Counted from the stretch's first letter, positions 1-6,528 are shown. The stretch is DNA of 9,097 nucleotides from Thermoleophilia bacterium UBA5186 (GCA_002413095.1 DHWI01000178.1:14122-23218); one strand, 5' to 3'. Program-made: numbers and translations. Notes: a model not told the origin generated them from the sequence alone.

Positions 1-2481
1 GACCAGCCCGGGAACGGGCAGTGGCTTGCGGCTCCGCAGGTGCAGCAGTCGTTCGTCGTCGGCGCGCCCTCCCAGAGCGTCCAGTCCATCGCGTTCACGT
101 CGACGCCACCGTCGAGCGCCCAGATCGGCGGGAGCTATTCGGTCGCAGCCTCGGCGAGCTCCGGACTCCCGGTCGCCTTCAGCGCCGATCCCTCGAGCGC
201 CGGAGTCTGCACGGTGTCCGGCTCCAATATGTCCTTCGTCGGCGTGGGCACCTGCACGGTCGACGCCAACCAGGCGGGGAATGCGAGCTACCAGCCCGCA
301 CCCCAGGCGCAGCAGTCGTTCGGGGTCGCCGCCGTGCCTCCGAGCAGCCAGACGATCGGCTTCACGTCGGCGCCGCCACCGGGCGCGGTCGTTGGCGGGC
401 CCACGTACACCGTCGCGGCCACGGCGAGCTCCGGCCTACCGGTCAGCTTCGGCATCGCGCCCGCGAGCGCCGGCGTGTGCACGATCTCCGGCTCGACGGT
501 TAGTCCCGTGAGCGCGGGCACGTGCGTGATCGACGCTGACCAGGCCGGCAACGGAAGCTATCTCGCGGCACCGCAGGCGCAGCAGTCGTTCGACATCGCG
601 ACTCCGTCGCTGAGCGTGCAGTCGATCCAGTTCACGTCGACGCCGCCGGCGGGCGCCGAGGTCGGGGACACGTACCTCGTCTCTGCGACCGCGAGCTCGG
701 GCCTGCCCGTCACCTTCAGCGCCGATGCCTCCAGCGTCGGGATCTGCAGCGTCTCCGGCTCCACCGTCTCGCTGGACGGCGTCGGCACCTGCACGGTCGA
801 CGCGGACCAGGCGGGAGACGCGAGCTACCAGGCCGCGCCGCAGGCCCAGCAGTCATTCGCCGTCGCGCCGGCCGCGCTCAGCTCGCAGACGATCACGTTC
901 AGCTCAACGCCGCCGGCCTCCGCGCTGCCCGGCGACTCATACGCGATCGCCGCCTCCGCGAGCTCCGGCCTCCCGGTCGCGTTCTCCGCTGGCCCGGCCA
1001 GCGCCGGGGTGTGCACCGTGTCCGGCTCCACCGTCTCGGTCGTCGGGCCGGGGACGTGCGTTGTCGACGCCGACCAGCCCGGGAACGCGAGCTACCTGCC
1101 GGCCCCGCAGACGCCGCAGTCCTTCGGCGTCGGCGCCCCCGCGTCAAGCGTCCAGTCGATCACGTTCACGTCGAGCCCGCCCGTCCCGGCCGTGGTCGGC
1201 GGCTCGTACGCCGTCTCCGCGACGGCGAGCTCGGGTCTGCCGGTCTCGTTCGCAGCGTCCCCGGGTAGCGCGGGCGTCTGCACCGTGTCGGGCTCCAGTG
1301 TCTCGTTCGTCGGCGCGGGGACGTGCGCCGTCTTGGCGGATCAGGCCGGGAACGCCAGCTATCAGCCGGCGCCGCAGGCGCAGCAGTCCTTCACGGTCAG
1401 CCCGCCGGCCGCGAGCAGCCAGACGATCAAGTTCACGTCGACCGCTCCGAGCGGCGCCGTCGTCGGCGGCCCGTCGTACGCCATCTCGGCTACGGCGAGC
1501 TCCGGCCTGCCGGTCAGCTTCAGCGCAGCGGCGAGCAGCGCCGGTGTCTGCACGGTCTCCGGCGCCACGGTCTCTCTCGTCGGCGCCGGCACGTGCACGG
1601 TGAACGCCAACCAGTCCGGGAATGCGAGCTACCTGCCGGCGCCTCAGGCGCAGCAGTCGTTCTCGGTCTCCACGCCGGGGAAGAGCTCGCAGACGATCAC
1701 GTTCACCTCCACCGCGCCGAGCGGCGCGACGGTCGGCGGTCCGTCCTACGCCGTCTCAGCCTCCGCGAGCTCCGGCCTGCCCGTCAGCCTCAGCGCCGCC
1801 GCGTCGAGCGCGGGGATCTGCACCCTGTCCGGATCGACGGTCTCGTTCGTCGGCGCGGGGACGTGCACGATCAACGCGAACCAGGCGGGGAACGCGAGCT
1901 ACAACCCGGCGCCCCAGGCGCAGCAGTCCTTTGCGGTCGCGAAGGCGGCGCAGACGATCACCTTCACGTCGGCCGCGCCCGGCGGCGCTGTCGTCGGCGG
2001 ACCCACGTACACCGTCGCGGCCACGGCGAGCTCAGGCCTGACGGTCGCTTTCAGCATCGCGCCCGCGAGCGCGGGCGTGTGCACGATCTCCGGCTCGACG
2101 GTCTCCTTCGTCGCCGGCGGGACCTGCACCGTCAACGCCAACCAGGCCGGAAACGCGGGCTACAACCCGGCGCCCCAGGCGCAGCAGTCGTTCGCCGTCG
2201 CCAAGGCGACGCAGACGATCACGTTCACTTCGGCGGCTCCGAACAAGGACAAGAACGACCCGCCGTACACGGTCACCGCGGTCTCCAGCTCGGGGCTCGC
2301 GGTCACCTTCAGCGCCGACCCGAGCAGCGCCGGCGTGTGCACCGTCTCCGGCTCGACGGTGAGCTTCATCGGCCGCGGCGACTGCACGATCAACGCGAAT
2401 CAGGCCGGCAACGCGAGCTACCTGCCCGCGGCTCAGGTCCAGCAGACCTTCAAGGTCAAGAACCACACCCCCGCGGATTAG
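1..2481 (+). CDS. Ig-like tandem-repeat surface/exported protein, 5' partial
   Basis: The reading frame is open from base 1 to the TAG at 2479-2481, so the true start lies left of the window; the GTG at 40 sits inside a repeat (the Q-V-Q-Q-S-F stretch) and is not a start. At least 826 residues are visible. They form nine complete Ig-like repeats of 87-90 residues after the tail of a tenth. Each repeat starts with a Q-[TS]-I-x-F-[TS]-S strand, has a central A-S-S-G-L-P-V motif, two cysteines 15 residues apart (V-C-T-V-S-G ... G-T-C-T-V), and ends A-G-N-A-S-Y-x-P-A-P-Q-A-Q-Q-S-F. Repeats of this kind are common in large secreted or surface proteins of Actinomycetota and other bacteria. The composition is rich in Ser, Ala, Gly, Thr and Val. 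The C-terminus (K-V-K-N-H-T-P-A-D) has no LPXTG motif and no membrane helix, so attachment, if any, must lie upstream or be non-covalent. An adhesive or structural role is likely; no enzymatic domain is visible. The signal peptide, if present, is outside the window. Confidence 0.9.
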   Translation, partial: DQPGNGQWLAAPQVQQSFVVGAPSQSVQSIAFTSTPPSSAQIGGSYSVAASASSGLPVAFSADPSSAGVCTVSGSNMSFVGVGTCTVDANQAGNASYQPAPQAQQSFGVAAVPPSSQTIGFTSAPPPGAVVGGPTYTVAATASSGLPVSFGIAPASAGVCTISGSTVSPVSAGTCVIDADQAGNGSYLAAPQAQQSFDIATPSLSVQSIQFTSTPPAGAEVGDTYLVSATASSGLPVTFSADASSVGICSVSGSTVSLDGVGTCTVDADQAGDASYQAAPQAQQSFAVAPAALSSQTITFSSTPPASALPGDSYAIAASASSGLPVAFSAGPASAGVCTVSGSTVSVVGPGTCVVDADQPGNASYLPAPQTPQSFGVGAPASSVQSITFTSSPPVPAVVGGSYAVSATASSGLPVSFAASPGSAGVCTVSGSSVSFVGAGTCAVLADQAGNASYQPAPQAQQSFTVSPPAASSQTIKFTSTAPSGAVVGGPSYAISATASSGLPVSFSAAASSAGVCTVSGATVSLVGAGTCTVNANQSGNASYLPAPQAQQSFSVSTPGKSSQTITFTSTAPSGATVGGPSYAVSASASSGLPVSLSAAASSAGICTLSGSTVSFVGAGTCTINANQAGNASYNPAPQAQQSFAVAKAAQTITFTSAAPGGAVVGGPTYTVAATASSGLTVAFSIAPASAGVCTISGSTVSFVAGGTCTVNANQAGNAGYNPAPQAQQSFAVAKATQTITFTSAAPNKDKNDPPYTVTAVSSSGLAVTFSADPSSAGVCTVSGSTVSFIGRGDCTINANQAGNASYLPAAQVQQTFKVKNHTPAD
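82..2478 (+). repeat. Nine tandem ~267-bp units encoding Ig-like domains
   Basis: Units begin at the conserved Q codon at 82, 349, 619, 886, 1153, 1420, 1690, 1951 and 2212, giving lengths of 267, 270, 267, 267, 267, 270, 261, 261 and 267 bases. A partial unit occupies 1-81. All length changes are multiples of three and fall mainly in the linker between the Q-Q-S-F strand and the next Q-T-I strand; the last two linkers are short and contain lysine (A-K-A-A, A-K-A-T). The ninth unit is the most divergent at its start, with a charged N-K-D-K-N-D segment replacing the usual G-A-V-V-G-G-P. Each complete unit keeps both cysteines, 18 in total, which suggests one disulphide per domain outside the cytoplasm. 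Confidence 0.92.
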
Positions 2482-2599
2482 CGTGGGAGCCGAGCCGCTA
2501 GAACACGCGAATTCCGAGCCCGGGTCACTCGGCCGGGGGAGACCTCGCCGCGTCCACGGGCCGATGCAGATCCCACGTCTTCGTAACGAAGAGCGTTCT

Positions 2600-3964
2600 A
2601 TGCAAAAGCTGCGGCTAATGAACTGGATTCGGATCCCGATCCGTACGGGGCGGGGACCTGCCGTCGCGCTCTACGCCGCTTTCCTGTTCCTGCTCGCCGC
2701 CGCGCTGATCGCGGCGGTGTCGGTGACCCTGATTCGGAACGCCGCGCGCGGCGCCCGTCGCGAGAGCACGGCCGAGCTCGAGGGCGGCGCACGGGTCGGG
2801 GCCTCGGCCTTCGGCACGCTGCGCGCGAACCTGCGCGTTCAGGCAAGCCAGCTCGCGACGTCGCTGCCGCTGCAGCGGGCCGTCGTGAGGCACGAGGAGA
2901 TCGAGCTGCGCCGGATCGCGCGCGCGCGCCGCGCCCGCGTGATGCTCGACGGCCGCGCGTACGGCGCCCTTGCCCCACCGCCGCGGATTTCCTCCACGGC
3001 CACGATCACCGACGGGATGAACGTGCTCGCCACCGTGACGATGGCGCTCCCCCTCGGCAAGGATGTCCTCACCCTGCTTCGGCAGGCGACGCCGATGCAG
3101 AATCACGCAGCGCTGATGCTCGTCCGTAACGGGCGCGTGATCGCGGGCGGTCCGAAGCGCGCCCCGGTGCGGCTTCGGGATGGGCGCGTCATCTTCGGCG
3201 GAACGAGCTTCGCGGCCGAGGCGGCGCCTCTGGGCGTCGCGGATGCGTCGGTTCTCGCGGTCCAGCCGGTCGCGGCGATCGAGGCCCAGTACGCCGGGTA
3301 CCGCCGCTTCGTCCTCCTCGTGGCCCTCCTGACTCTCTCGCTTGCCGGACTGCTCGCGATGCGGCTCGCGCGACCGGTCGCGCGCGTGCTCGGGGACGTC
3401 GCGCGCCTCAGCCGCCAGGCCGGTACCGATGCCCTCTCCGGGCTCGCGAATCGCCGCGGGCTGAACGAGCGGCTCGACGACGAGCTCGAGCGCGCCGTCC
3501 GGAACGACACGCGCGTGTGCTTCGTCCTCGCGGACATCGACGACTTCAAGGAGATCAACGACGGCTTCGGACACCAGACCGGTGACAAGGTGATCCGCGC
3601 GGTCGGCCAGGCGCTGGCCGGCGCGGTTCGGGAGCTCGACTTCCCGGCTCGCTACGGCGGCGAGGAGTTCGCGCTCATCCTGCCCGGCTCGTCGCTCGCG
3701 GACGGGGCGCGCACCGCCGAGCGAATCCGCCGCGCCATCTCCCAGGTCGAGGTCGCGGGCCCGGCCGGCGAGGCGGCGACCGTGACCGCAAGCTTCGGCA
3801 TCGCCGAGTTCCCGACGTACGCGAACGCCGAGGCGCTCGTCGCGGCTGCGGACGCCGCGCTCTACCAGGCGAAGCGCAGCGGCAAGGACCAGGTCGCCAC
3901 GGCGACGCTGCAGGGCCAGGACGCGTCGGGCGACCTCCCCGCCAGCGTCGCCTCGCTCGTCTGA
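2600..3964 (+). CDS. Membrane-bound diguanylate cyclase (GGDEF domain) with extracytoplasmic sensor
   Basis: This 454-residue protein is predicted to make cyclic di-GMP from two GTP at the inner face of the membrane. Residues 21-45 form a first transmembrane helix and 237-257 a second; the roughly 190 residues between them would lie outside the membrane and look like a Cache-type sensor region (inference from layout and pattern). A linker of about 20 residues leads into the GGDEF domain near residue 277 (D-A-L-S-G-L-A-N-R-R). The metal-binding D-I-D-D-F is at 312-316 and the active-site G-G-E-E-F at 353-357. R-E-L-D at 344-347 is in the correct place for the inhibitory I-site, so product feedback is expected. 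No EAL or HD-GYP domain follows. Start choice: ATG 2600 places a short basic segment before the first helix. The frame stays open back to GTG 2483, with other ATGs at 2564 and 2618, and none has a strong Shine-Dalgarno, so the N-terminus is uncertain. It lies 118 bases after the Ig-repeat gene. Confidence 0.9.
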   Translation: MQKLRLMNWIRIPIRTGRGPAVALYAAFLFLLAAALIAAVSVTLIRNAARGARRESTAELEGGARVGASAFGTLRANLRVQASQLATSLPLQRAVVRHEEIELRRIARARRARVMLDGRAYGALAPPPRISSTATITDGMNVLATVTMALPLGKDVLTLLRQATPMQNHAALMLVRNGRVIAGGPKRAPVRLRDGRVIFGGTSFAAEAAPLGVADASVLAVQPVAAIEAQYAGYRRFVLLVALLTLSLAGLLAMRLARPVARVLGDVARLSRQAGTDALSGLANRRGLNERLDDELERAVRNDTRVCFVLADIDDFKEINDGFGHQTGDKVIRAVGQALAGAVRELDFPARYGGEEFALILPGSSLADGARTAERIRRAISQVEVAGPAGEAATVTASFGIAEFPTYANAEALVAAADAALYQAKRSGKDQVATATLQGQDASGDLPASVASLV

Positions 3965-3976
3965 AGTCCGCGCATC

Positions 3977-4005
3977 TCGACAGGGACTAGGGCTGGGCGT
4001 AGGGT
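3977..4005 (+). promoter_or_regulatory. Candidate sigma70-type promoter for the 4064 gene
   Basis: TCGACA at 3977-3982 matches the -35 consensus TTGACA at five of six positions. TAGGGT at 4000-4005 fits the actinobacterial -10 pattern TAnnnT. The spacer is 17 bases, the optimal length. Transcription would begin near 4012 and leave a leader of about 50 bases with a ribosome site before ATG 4064. This is pattern evidence only. Confidence 0.45.
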
Positions 4006-4063
4006 CGAGTCGCCGGCTCAGCGTCTCGCCCGACTCCGGCTTCGCGGGCACGGAAGGGGCACC

Positions 4064-4345
4064 ATGTACGCGGTCATCCGGAATTACGCTGGCAACAACG
4101 AGCTGGCGGATCAGCTTGCCGCCCGGCAGGGCGAGGTCGTCGAGCTCGTGTCGGCCATCGAGGGCTTTCGGGGGTATTACCTGCTCCGCACCGACGACGG
4201 GTGCGCGTCCGTGACCGTCTACGACGACGCCGCGGGAGCCGATGAATCGTCACGTGTCGCCGCCGCGTGGATCAGCGACCACGCCTCGGAGATCAACGCC
4301 TCCACGGCCCAGGTTTCGAGCGGCGAGGTGCTCTTCAGCGCCTAG
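4064..4345 (+). CDS. Small protein resembling ABM-type dimeric alpha/beta-barrel
   Basis: This 93-residue protein starts at ATG 4064 behind a good ribosome site (GGAAGGGG at 4052-4059, four bases before the ATG). It opens with a beta strand (M-Y-A-V-I-R-N-Y), continues with a helix rich in Leu, Ala and Glu (residues about 11-31), then I-E-G-F-R-G-Y-Y-L-L-R, a second strand pair (A-S-V-T-V-Y-D-D) and another helix. That order, with the G-F-x-G-Y-Y-L turn, is typical of the antibiotic-biosynthesis-monooxygenase-like ferredoxin fold, whose members usually dimerise. Many such proteins have no known enzyme activity, and no cofactor residues can be assigned here, so no reaction is proposed. The likely promoter is at 3977-4005. 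The TAG stop lies in a CTAG palindrome. Confidence 0.75.
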   Translation: MYAVIRNYAGNNELADQLAARQGEVVELVSAIEGFRGYYLLRTDDGCASVTVYDDAAGADESSRVAAAWISDHASEINASTAQVSSGEVLFSA

Positions 4346-4478
4346 TCGATCCGTTGGCGAGCGACGTAGAGCCGCGCGCTTTCGTCCACGTCCTCCGTCG
4401 GCACGTAACGAAGTCGAGCGAGCGGAACACCGGCTTATCCAATACGAACAAGATGGCAGGGTGACGCGGGAACCGATG

Positions 4479-4487
4479 AAAGGAGGG
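4479..4487 (+). promoter_or_regulatory. Strong Shine-Dalgarno in front of ATG 4490
   Basis: AAAGGAGGG at 4479-4487 is close to a perfect complement of the 16S rRNA 3' end and sits two bases before ATG 4490, a slightly short spacing. ATG 4490 is one frame away from the exported-protein frame that opens at GTG 4525. The site is 37 bases before GTG 4525, too far to serve it directly. It indicates that the intended start of the downstream gene is ATG 4490. Confidence 0.6.
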
Positions 4488-4524
4488 CGATGAAGAACCA
4501 TCTCGCAGCATCGTCACGGCTCTC

Positions 4525-5181
4525 GTGGTGGGCACTACGTTGCTCGGAGGTGGCGCGATCGCGGGCGGCCCCGACGGGTTCGCAGCCCGAGTTACGAACC
4601 CGTGGTTCCCGCTCCGGCCCGGCACGACGTACGTGTACAGCGGCGTCAGGGACGGGAAGCCGTCGCGCGACCTTGTCACGGTTACGCACTCGACGAAGGT
4701 GATCCAGGGCGTTCGGTGCACCGCCGTTAGCGACAGGCTGTACCTGCGCGGCCGCCTCTTCGAGCGTACAACGGACTGGTATGCGCAGGATCAGAGTGGC
4801 GCGGTCTGGTACTTCGGCGAGCAGACGGCCGAGCTCGGCGCGCATGGCCGCGTGACGAGCAGGGAGGGCTCGTGGCAGTCAGGTGTCGACGGCGCGAAGG
4901 CCGGGATCTACATGCCCGCGCACCCGCGGGTCGGGCAGTCGGCCCGGCAGGAGCTCTATGTCGGCCACGCCGACGACCACTTCCGAGTCGTCAGCCTCGA
5001 CGCGTCGGTGAGCGTCCCGTACATCTCGTCGCGGCACGCGCTGCTGACGAAGGAATGGACGCCGCTCGAGCCGGGCGCCCTCGACCACAAGCTGTACGTC
5101 CGTGGGATCGGGACGGTCAAGGAAGAGACGGTGAAGGGCGGGTCCGAGCGCAACGTGCTCGTCGCAGTGCGGCGCGGATAA
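4525..5181 (+). CDS. Conserved exported protein of unknown function; signal peptide probably frameshifted
   Basis: The frame encodes 218 residues from GTG 4525 to TAA 5181. It begins inside what looks like the hydrophobic core of a signal peptide (V-V-G-T-T-L-L-G-G-G-A-I-A-G), so the mature protein would start near the P-D-G-F-A segment and act outside the cytoplasm. The mature part starts V-T-N-P-W-F-P-L-R-P-G-T-T-Y-V-Y and contains D-W-Y-A-Q-D, V-W-Y-F-G-E, G-S-W and G-I-Y-M-P-A-H-P. I recognise these as signatures of a widespread family of beta-rich exported proteins, but I know of no assigned function. GTG 4525 has no Shine-Dalgarno. A strong one precedes ATG 4490 in the neighbouring frame, and adding one base between 4490 and about 4510 would join the two into a normal signal peptide with a basic start (M-K-N-H). 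This may be a real mutation or a sequencing error. The GFA gene follows after 10 bases. Confidence 0.8.
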   Translation: MVGTTLLGGGAIAGGPDGFAARVTNPWFPLRPGTTYVYSGVRDGKPSRDLVTVTHSTKVIQGVRCTAVSDRLYLRGRLFERTTDWYAQDQSGAVWYFGEQTAELGAHGRVTSREGSWQSGVDGAKAGIYMPAHPRVGQSARQELYVGHADDHFRVVSLDASVSVPYISSRHALLTKEWTPLEPGALDHKLYVRGIGTVKEETVKGGSERNVLVAVRRG

Positions 5182-5191
5182 GCTCGGAAGG

Positions 5192-5605
5192 ATGAACGCT
5201 CCTCTGACCGGCGGGTGCCTCTGCGGGGGCGTGCGCTTCGAGGTCACAGAGCCGCTCGTCTCGTCGAGCTACTGCCATTGCACCCGCTGCCAGCGCCGCA
5301 CCGGCACGGCCGCCTCGGCGCAGGCCCGCGTCGCGCCCGGCTCGCTGCGCGTCACCGCTGGCGACGACCTGATCCGCACCTACGACCCCGGCGGCGGGGG
5401 CTTCTTCAAGCTGTTCTGCTCGCAGTGCGGGTCGGCGCTGTGGAGCAAGAGCCCGGAGGATCCTGAGGTGGTGAGCGTGCGGCTCGGCGTCTTCGACTCG
5501 GATCCGGGGATCCGACCGTCCTACCGGCAGTTCGTCGCGTACGCCGCGCCCTGGGAGCCGCTGCCCGACGACGGGCTGGCTCGCTACCCCGAGCGACCCG
5601 ACTGA
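5192..5605 (+). CDS. GFA/CENP-V family zinc-binding protein
   Basis: This 137-residue protein has the Mss4-like zinc fold of the GFA (formaldehyde-activating enzyme / CENP-V) family. Seven cysteines occur in the expected order: C9 and C11 (G-G-C-L-C-G-G), C28, C30 and C33 (C-H-C-T-R-C), and C76 and C79 (F-C-S-Q-C-G-S). Family members bind zinc; a few were linked to glutathione-formaldehyde adducts, but most have no proven substrate, so the enzyme name should not be taken literally. The length is usual for the family and the protein is soluble. ATG 5192 is needed to keep the first zinc motif. A GGAAGG lies directly against the ATG, which is too close for a normal ribosome site, and a TAAGCT hexamer ends seven bases before the ATG, so a leaderless start is possible. 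It lies 10 bases after the previous stop and 34 bases before the hydrolase gene. Confidence 0.88.
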   Translation: MNAPLTGGCLCGGVRFEVTEPLVSSSYCHCTRCQRRTGTAASAQARVAPGSLRVTAGDDLIRTYDPGGGGFFKLFCSQCGSALWSKSPEDPEVVSVRLGVFDSDPGIRPSYRQFVAYAAPWEPLPDDGLARYPERPD

Positions 5606-5627
5606 ACCGTCCCGGCGCGCGCCGCGG

Positions 5628-5633
5628 TATCGT
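5628..5633 (+). promoter_or_regulatory. Candidate -10 element for leaderless transcript of the hydrolase gene
   Basis: TATCGT fits the actinobacterial -10 pattern TAnnnT and ends six bases before ATG 5640, the distance from a -10 element to the transcription start. No Shine-Dalgarno precedes this ATG. Together these suggest transcription beginning at the start codon. No clear -35 is seen. The evidence is positional only. Confidence 0.35.
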
Positions 5634-5639
5634 CGCGTC

Positions 5640-6389
5640 ATGTGCTTCGAGCTCGACTCCGAGCCGCCGATCCCGGTCATTTCGGGCGCGGCCGTCTCAC
5701 ACGACGACCTGACCCTCGAGTCGGCGGACGGGACACAGTTCGCGGCCTTTGCCGCGCACCCCGACAAGCCGAGCGATGTCGGCATCGTGATCCTCCCGGA
5801 CGTCCGCGGGCTCTACCGCTTCTACGAGGAGCTGGCGCTGCGGTTCGCCGAGCGCGGGTACGGGGCCGTTGCGATCGACTACTTCGCGCGCACGGCCGGG
5901 GTAGCGAAGCGCGACGAGGACTTCCCGTACATGGAGCACGTCGCGCAGACGACGCCCGAGGGCGTGCAGGCCGACATCGCGGCAGCGGTTGCGTATCTGA
6001 GGGAGCACGGAGCCCGCTCGGTCTTCACGGTCGGGTATTGCTACGGCGGCCGGAACTCGTGGCTCGCGGCCGCAGGCGGGCACGGGCTCGCCGGTGCGGT
6101 CGGCTTCTACGGAATGCCCGCGTCACGCGACGGCGCTCCGGGCCCGACCGATCGCGCCGCGGAGATGGAGGCGCCGATCCTCGCGCTGCAGGCGGGGGAC
6201 GACCAGAACATCACGGCTGAGCAGAACGCGGCGTTCGACGAGGCGCTCGAAGCGGCCGGGGTGGAGCACGAGGTCGTGACGTACGACGGCGCGCCGCACA
6301 GCTTCTTCGACCGCAAGCAGGAGGAGTTCGCGGACGCGTCGGAGGACGCCTGGCGGCGCGTGCTCGAGTTCATCGAACGGCACGGCTAG
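5640..6389 (+). CDS. Dienelactone hydrolase family protein (alpha/beta hydrolase)
   Basis: This 249-residue cytoplasmic alpha/beta hydrolase matches the dienelactone hydrolase family in length and motifs. The nucleophile is Cys134 in G-Y-C-Y-G-G, the cysteine elbow that separates this family from serine esterases. The acid is most likely Asp188 in A-G-D-D-Q-N, with Asp187 the alternative, and the base is His220 in G-A-P-H-S-F-F. I-L-P-D-V-R-G-L at about residues 51-58 is the usual segment by the oxyanion hole. Classical members open dienelactone rings in chlorocatechol breakdown. No other catechol-pathway gene is in the window, so the true substrate is unknown and a general carboxylic ester or lactone hydrolase is the safer reading. 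The N-terminus (M-C-F-E-L-D-S-E-P-P-I-P) fits a conserved subgroup start, which supports ATG 5640 despite the missing Shine-Dalgarno. A hairpin overlaps its stop codon. Confidence 0.9.
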   Translation: MCFELDSEPPIPVISGAAVSHDDLTLESADGTQFAAFAAHPDKPSDVGIVILPDVRGLYRFYEELALRFAERGYGAVAIDYFARTAGVAKRDEDFPYMEHVAQTTPEGVQADIAAAVAYLREHGARSVFTVGYCYGGRNSWLAAAGGHGLAGAVGFYGMPASRDGAPGPTDRAAEMEAPILALQAGDDQNITAEQNAAFDEALEAAGVEHEVVTYDGAPHSFFDRKQEEFADASEDAWRRVLEFIERHG

Positions 6390-6424
6390 CTCAGTATTTC
6401 GGCCTGGAAGCCGATACTTCAGCT
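6388..6424 (+). terminator. Strong stem-loop at the end of the hydrolase gene (candidate terminator)
   Basis: AGCT (6388-6391), AGTAT (6393-6397) and CGGC (6400-6403) pair with GCCG (6410-6413), ATACT (6414-6418) and AGCT (6421-6424) around a six-base loop, giving 13 base pairs with small bulges. The stem begins within the TAG stop of the hydrolase gene. No T-run follows, so it is not a classical intrinsic terminator. It could be a U-tract-free terminator, an mRNA-stabilising end, or part of the helicase leader. Confidence 0.4.
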
Positions 6425-6476
6425 ACCGTGTGATTACGGACGGCACCCGTCGTCCCGTGAGATCAGCTTCTCGTTC

Positions 6477-6522
6477 CTCCTTTGGTGAGTTTCGAGCGGT
6501 CAGTCTCGAACCCCAAAAGGAG
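6477..6522 (+). promoter_or_regulatory. Hairpin sequestering the Shine-Dalgarno of the DEAD-box helicase gene
   Basis: CTCCTTTGG at 6477-6485 is complementary to CCAAAAGGAG at 6513-6522, leaving one unpaired A at 6515. An inner stem of TTCGAG (6491-6496) with CTCGAA (6505-6510) closes an eight-base loop. The right arm contains the gene's ribosome site AAAAGGAG (6515-6522), six bases before the TTG start at 6529. In the folded RNA the site would be almost fully paired, so translation should depend on melting or unwinding of the leader. Control by temperature or by the helicase itself is inference. The left arm resembles the anti-Shine-Dalgarno end of 16S rRNA. Confidence 0.65.
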
Positions 6523-6528
6523 TAGAAC

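Noticed and set aside
82..2478. CRISPR-like or satellite array
   Set aside because: The periodic units are 261-270 bases, divergent and fully coding with in-frame length changes, so they are protein-domain repeats.
40..2481. Start of the Ig-repeat gene at GTG 40
   Set aside because: The frame is open from base 1 and the upstream codons (D-Q-P-G-N-G-Q-W-L-A-A-P-Q) continue the repeat pattern, so the GTG is an internal valine.
2483..2599. Extended cyclase start at GTG 2483 or ATG 2564
   Set aside because: The extra residues are Arg/Pro/Gly-rich with no domain pattern and no good ribosome site. ATG 2600 places a short basic segment before the first membrane helix. The choice is not certain.
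2482..2599. Cyclic di-GMP riboswitch before the cyclase gene
   Set aside because: I looked for GEMM-type conserved segments and did not find them; only short inverted repeats are present.
2615..4051. Long minus-strand open frame of 478 codons opposite the cyclase
   Set aside because: It is a mirror frame of a high-GC gene, Arg/Glu/Asp-rich without any domain motif, while the + strand has complete GGDEF motifs.
4242..4493. 83-codon + frame ending in an ATGA overlap with ATG 4490
   Set aside because: It begins inside the ABM-like gene, is Arg/Pro-rich there and has no conserved pattern; the ATGA overlap alone is weak support.
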